This document shows, in pieces, positions 5,195-7,695 of a DNA stretch of 7,695 nt. The notes below the pieces were generated by a model. The model was not told the origin of the DNA. It searched no databases and was given only the letters and a program-made list of their open reading frames with translations. The translations under genes were made by a program, and so were the position numbers. Location: positions 1 through 7,695 of the forward strand of contig JADGHA010000185.1 of the NCBI GenBank assembly GCA_019689695.1, read 5' to 3'. Within the stretch, counting starts at the first letter, position 1; each line of letters begins with the position of its first letter. Source of the stretch: Micromonosporaceae bacterium (GTDB lineage: Bacteria > Actinomycetota > Actinomycetes > Mycobacteriales > Micromonosporaceae).

Positions 5195-6397
5195 ATGACA
5201 CGGAATCCGCGCCCCTGGATCGCGGGGGCGGCACTGCTGGCGGCCGGAGTGCTGGGGATCACGCTGAGCGGCGGCGCGCCGCACACGTCCCGGCTGGGTG
5301 GAGCCATGGGAGACCTGGGCAGCCAGGCGCGTCCGGAGCACGTGAGCGAACCGCCCGCGCTGACCATCACGCCGGCGGCGAACGCCAAGAACCTTCCGAT
5401 CAGTACCGAGATCGGCACGAACGTCAGCCGAGGGAAGATCACCTCGGTCGTCCTGCGCGAGCAGGGCGGCGGCCCGGTGGCCGGGGCGATGCGCCCGGAC
5501 GGCACCGGCTGGCTGCCCAGCACGCCGCTCAAGTACGGCAAGACCTACACCGCGGCGGTGACCGCGACCGGGCCGGACGGCCAGACGATCACCCGCGGCA
5601 CGACCTTCACCACCCGGAAGTCCGCCGGCGGGCAGGTCGACACCACCCTCTACATGCGTGACGGTGGCGTGTACGGCGTGGCCATGCCGGTGGCGATCCA
5701 GTTCGACCCGGAGATCCCGCCATCGGCCCGTGCGGCGGTGCAGCGGCGGCTCTTCGTCACCAGTACGCCGGCCCAGCCCGGCGCGTGGCGCTGGTTCACC
5801 GGCCGCCAGATCATCTACCGGCCGGCCAACTACTGGAAGCCCGGCACCAAGCTGACCGTGCGCGCCGCGTTGAAGGGAGTGCCGCTGGGCAACGGCAAGT
5901 TCGGCGACGAGGACCACTTCGCCCGGGCCACCATCGGCAGCGACTTCCAGATGCAGGTGGACAACCGGACCAAGACCCTGTCGGCGTACGCCAACGGCCG
6001 GCTGCTCAAGCGGATGCCGGTGAGCCTGGGCAAGCCGAGCACGCCCTCGTCCAGCGGGACCATGGTGGTCATGACGCGGGAAGACTCGACGGTCTTCGAC
6101 ACCTTCGCCGAGCTGGGCGCGGCCGGCTACCGGGTGACCGTGCAGTGGGCCGAGCGGCTCACCTGGGGCGGCGAGTTCATCCACTCCGCTCCGTGGTCGG
6201 TCTGGGACCAGGGGCACAGGAACGTCTCACACGGATGCATCAACGTCTCACCCAGCAACGCCAAGTGGATCTACGACCACGTGAAGATCGGCGATCCGGT
6301 GACGGTACGCGGCACAGAGCACAAGCTCGACCCGGGTAACGGCTGGACCGCGTGGAACATGAGCTGGACGGAGTTCCTGAGGGGCGCCGTCCGGTAG
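5195..6397 (+). CDS. L,D-transpeptidase (YkuD), LdtMt2-like, non-lipoprotein form
   Basis: The enzyme makes 3-3 cross-links between peptidoglycan stems outside the membrane. Its 400 residues begin with a basic start and a hydrophobic segment (about 8-26) with no lipobox cysteine, so it is either anchored by an uncleaved helix or secreted. Two immunoglobulin-like domains follow (about 55-143 and 144-247), then the YkuD domain (about 250-372). The catalytic motif is complete: His330 in FIHSAPW and Ser345-His346-Gly347-Cys348-x-Asn350 (SHGCIN). His330 and Cys348 are 18 apart, as I recall for LdtMt2 (His336, Cys354). The C-terminal tail GNGWTAWNMSWTEF matches the LdtMt2 C-terminal subdomain. ATG 5195 is preceded by GAGG at 5184-5187; an upstream GTG at 5162 lacks support. 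It is the tandem paralogue of the next gene and lies 89 bases after the VWA gene, so it probably has its own promoter. Confidence 0.93.
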   Translation: MTRNPRPWIAGAALLAAGVLGITLSGGAPHTSRLGGAMGDLGSQARPEHVSEPPALTITPAANAKNLPISTEIGTNVSRGKITSVVLREQGGGPVAGAMRPDGTGWLPSTPLKYGKTYTAAVTATGPDGQTITRGTTFTTRKSAGGQVDTTLYMRDGGVYGVAMPVAIQFDPEIPPSARAAVQRRLFVTSTPAQPGAWRWFTGRQIIYRPANYWKPGTKLTVRAALKGVPLGNGKFGDEDHFARATIGSDFQMQVDNRTKTLSAYANGRLLKRMPVSLGKPSTPSSSGTMVVMTREDSTVFDTFAELGAAGYRVTVQWAERLTWGGEFIHSAPWSVWDQGHRNVSHGCINVSPSNAKWIYDHVKIGDPVTVRGTEHKLDPGNGWTAWNMSWTEFLRGAVR

Positions 6398-6415
6398 CGG
6401 ACAGTAATTGGCATC

Positions 6416-6440
6416 GGGCCGGGAGGCGGCGACCCTGCCC
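6416..6440 (+). terminator. GC-rich hairpin between the two L,D-transpeptidase genes
   Basis: GGGCCGGG (6416-6423) pairs with CCCTGCCC (6433-6440) with one mismatch, around a nine-base loop. There is no T-run after it. It starts 18 bases after the first gene's stop and ends 19 bases before the second gene's start. It may terminate or attenuate transcription into the second gene. Alternatively, TTGGCA (6408-6413) and GACCCT (6431-6436), 17 bases apart, could be a weak promoter over the same bases. Confidence 0.3.
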
Positions 6441-6447
6441 ACTGAGG

Positions 6448-6459
6448 CACGATGGGTGC
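6448..6459 (+). promoter_or_regulatory. Weak candidate -10 (CACGAT) for the second L,D-transpeptidase
   Basis: CACGAT at 6448-6453 lies six bases before ATG 6460, the same spacing seen for TACTGT and the GTG at 1130. It lacks the first T of TAnnnT, and no -35 is visible. GAGG at 6444-6447 is 12 bases from the ATG, long for a ribosome site, so a leaderless start is possible. Confidence 0.25.
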
Positions 6460-7686
6460 ATGCGGGCACATGGGTACCGGACCGTCAAGCGAAGCGGGAA
6501 GGTCCTCGCGCTGGTCGCGGCCGCCGCCGCCCTCGCACTCGCCGGGTGCTCCAGCGGCAAGCCCGACTCGAGCTGGCACGGCGGCGGGAGCGCCAGCCCG
6601 ACGCAGAACGACTCCAAGGCGGTCGCCAAGATCCTCGAGCCGGCGAGCGGCGCCACCGACGTCCCGGCGGCCGCCGAGATCAAATTCTCCGCGGAGCATG
6701 CGGTCAGCTCGACGTTCGAGCTGAAGGACGCGGACGGCGACGTGGTCGAGGGCAAGCTCAGGGACGACAAGTCGAGCTGGGTGCCGGCCACGGCGCTGGA
6801 GTACGGCACCCAGTACACCGCGACCCTGACCGCAACCGACGCCGACGGCAAGGAGGCGACGGCGACCAGCACCTTCACCACCATGGCCAAGCCCGCCAAG
6901 ACGGTGCGGGTGATGAGCTTCCTCGGCGACAACGCGGTGGTCGGGGTGGCCATGCCGCTGATCGTCCGGTTCTCCCGGCCCATCCCCGAGAGCAAGCGGG
7001 CCGACGTGCAGCGGCGGCTGTTCGTCACCAGCGACCCGCCGCAGGAGGGCATCTGGCACTGGGTCAGCCCGACCGAGGTGCGCTACCGCACCAAGACGTA
7101 CTGGCGGCCGGGCACCAAGATCTCGTACCGGCTGGCCACCGGCGGCCTACCGATGGGCGACGGCTACTACGGCCGGTCGGACGTGACGGTCGTCGCCTCG
7201 GTCGGCCGGGCGCTGTCGCTGACCGTGGACAACAAGACCAAGATGATGACCGTCGTCCGGGACGGCAAGGTACTGCGCAAGATCCCGGTGAGCCTGGGCA
7301 AGGCGAAGACCCCGTCGTCCAGCGGCACCATGGTGATCATCGAGAAGCTGCGCAAGACGGTCTTCGACACCTACGACGAGCTGGGGCCGGTCGAGGGCTA
7401 CCGGACCGACATCGAGTACGCCCAGCGGCTGACCTGGGGTGGTGAGTACATCCACGCCGCGCCCTGGTCGGAGGGCGTGCAGGGGCGGACCAACGTCTCG
7501 CACGGCTGCGTGAACATCTCGATGGCCAACGCGAAGTGGCTGTTCGGCATCACCATGATGGGCGACCCGGTGGTGGTGAAGGGCACCGAGCGCAAGCTGG
7601 AGAACGGCAACGGCTGGACCGACTGGAACGTGCCCTGGTCGGAGTATGTCAAGGGCAGCGCCATCCCGTACCAGCCGGCGGCCTAG
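6460..7686 (+). CDS. L,D-transpeptidase (YkuD) lipoprotein, LppS/LdtMt2-like
   Basis: The product has 408 residues. It starts with a basic segment and a hydrophobic core ending in a lipobox, LALAGC, with Cys30 as the lipidated residue. A Ser/Gly-rich linker leads to two immunoglobulin-like domains (about 55-142 and 147-248) and the YkuD catalytic domain (about 251-374). The active site is intact: His332 in YIHAAPW and Ser347-His348-Gly349-Cys350-x-Asn352 (SHGCVN), with the same 18-residue spacing as its neighbour. The tail GNGWTDWNVPWSEY is the LdtMt2-type C-terminal subdomain. It should act at the outer face of the membrane, forming 3-3 cross-links that beta-lactams other than carbapenems generally block poorly. 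It is a diverged tandem copy of the upstream gene: SEGVQGRTN replaces SVWDQGHRN between the two catalytic motifs. ATG 6460 is chosen because it directly precedes the signal peptide. Confidence 0.94.
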   Translation: MRAHGYRTVKRSGKVLALVAAAAALALAGCSSGKPDSSWHGGGSASPTQNDSKAVAKILEPASGATDVPAAAEIKFSAEHAVSSTFELKDADGDVVEGKLRDDKSSWVPATALEYGTQYTATLTATDADGKEATATSTFTTMAKPAKTVRVMSFLGDNAVVGVAMPLIVRFSRPIPESKRADVQRRLFVTSDPPQEGIWHWVSPTEVRYRTKTYWRPGTKISYRLATGGLPMGDGYYGRSDVTVVASVGRALSLTVDNKTKMMTVVRDGKVLRKIPVSLGKAKTPSSSGTMVIIEKLRKTVFDTYDELGPVEGYRTDIEYAQRLTWGGEYIHAAPWSEGVQGRTNVSHGCVNISMANAKWLFGITMMGDPVVVKGTERKLENGNGWTDWNVPWSEYVKGSAIPYQPAA

Positions 7687-7692
7687 GCCGGC
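7674..7692 (+). terminator. Possible terminator hairpin at the stop of the lipoprotein gene
   Basis: GCCGGC at 7674-7679 and again at 7687-7692 can pair around a seven-base loop holding the TAG stop. CGGCCTAGGCCG (7679-7690) is also a perfect 12-base palindrome. The window ends three bases later, so a larger stem or following tract cannot be judged. Confidence 0.25.
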
Positions 7693-7695
7693 GGG

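Noticed and set aside
5155..5661. ATG-started frame of 168 codons overlapping the first L,D-transpeptidase
   Set aside because: Its translation is Arg/Gly/Asp-rich with no domain, and the other frame encodes an intact YkuD enzyme.

Overview
The window is high-GC DNA with dense, almost gapless coding. It carries a SigC-type ECF sigma factor, a zinc-finger anti-sigma factor, an AAA+/VWA pair like the unlinked mycobacterial Rv0958/Rv0959 pair (recalled, not searched), and two LdtMt2-like L,D-transpeptidases. This points to an actinomycete. Base composition and apparent leaderless gene starts would suit Micromonosporaceae, but that is inference.

Layout. (1) 1-252 (+): 3' end of a small beta-rich protein, convergent with the next gene. 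A hairpin spans both stop codons. (2) 266-1012 (-): membrane anti-sigma factor with a cytoplasmic Cys/His zinc motif, four predicted membrane helices and a histidine-rich outer loop. (3) 1013-1209: divergent control region. The minus strand has an ECF-like promoter (GGGAAC-N17-CGAC). The plus strand has a -10-like TACTGT six bases before a GTG that opens a 27-codon reading frame, whose stop overlaps the sigma start as ATGA. (4) 1210-1749 (+): SigC-like sigma factor. (5) 1760-3163 and 3153-5105 (+): AAA+ ATPase and VWA-domain protein, overlapping by 11 bases. The ATPase start has no Shine-Dalgarno sequence but sits 7 bases after a TAGCGT that overlaps the sigma stop codon, which suggests a leaderless transcript. 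(6) 5195-6397 and 6460-7686 (+): tandem paralogous L,D-transpeptidases, the first with a plain N-terminal hydrophobic segment and the second a lipoprotein. The window ends 9 bases after the last stop. No gap without a gene exceeds 300 bases; the longest is 197 bases (1013-1209).

How the genes may work together. The anti-sigma factor probably holds the sigma factor at the membrane and releases it on an envelope or metal signal. The AAA+/VWA pair resembles the motor and adaptor subunits of metal chelatases, but no large chelatase subunit is visible. The transpeptidases make 3-3 peptidoglycan cross-links outside the cell. One regulon (envelope or metal stress sensing, a remodelling ATPase, wall cross-linking) is a reasonable hypothesis, but the sequence supports it only through gene order. 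I saw no tRNA, rRNA, CRISPR array, insertion sequence or phage gene.
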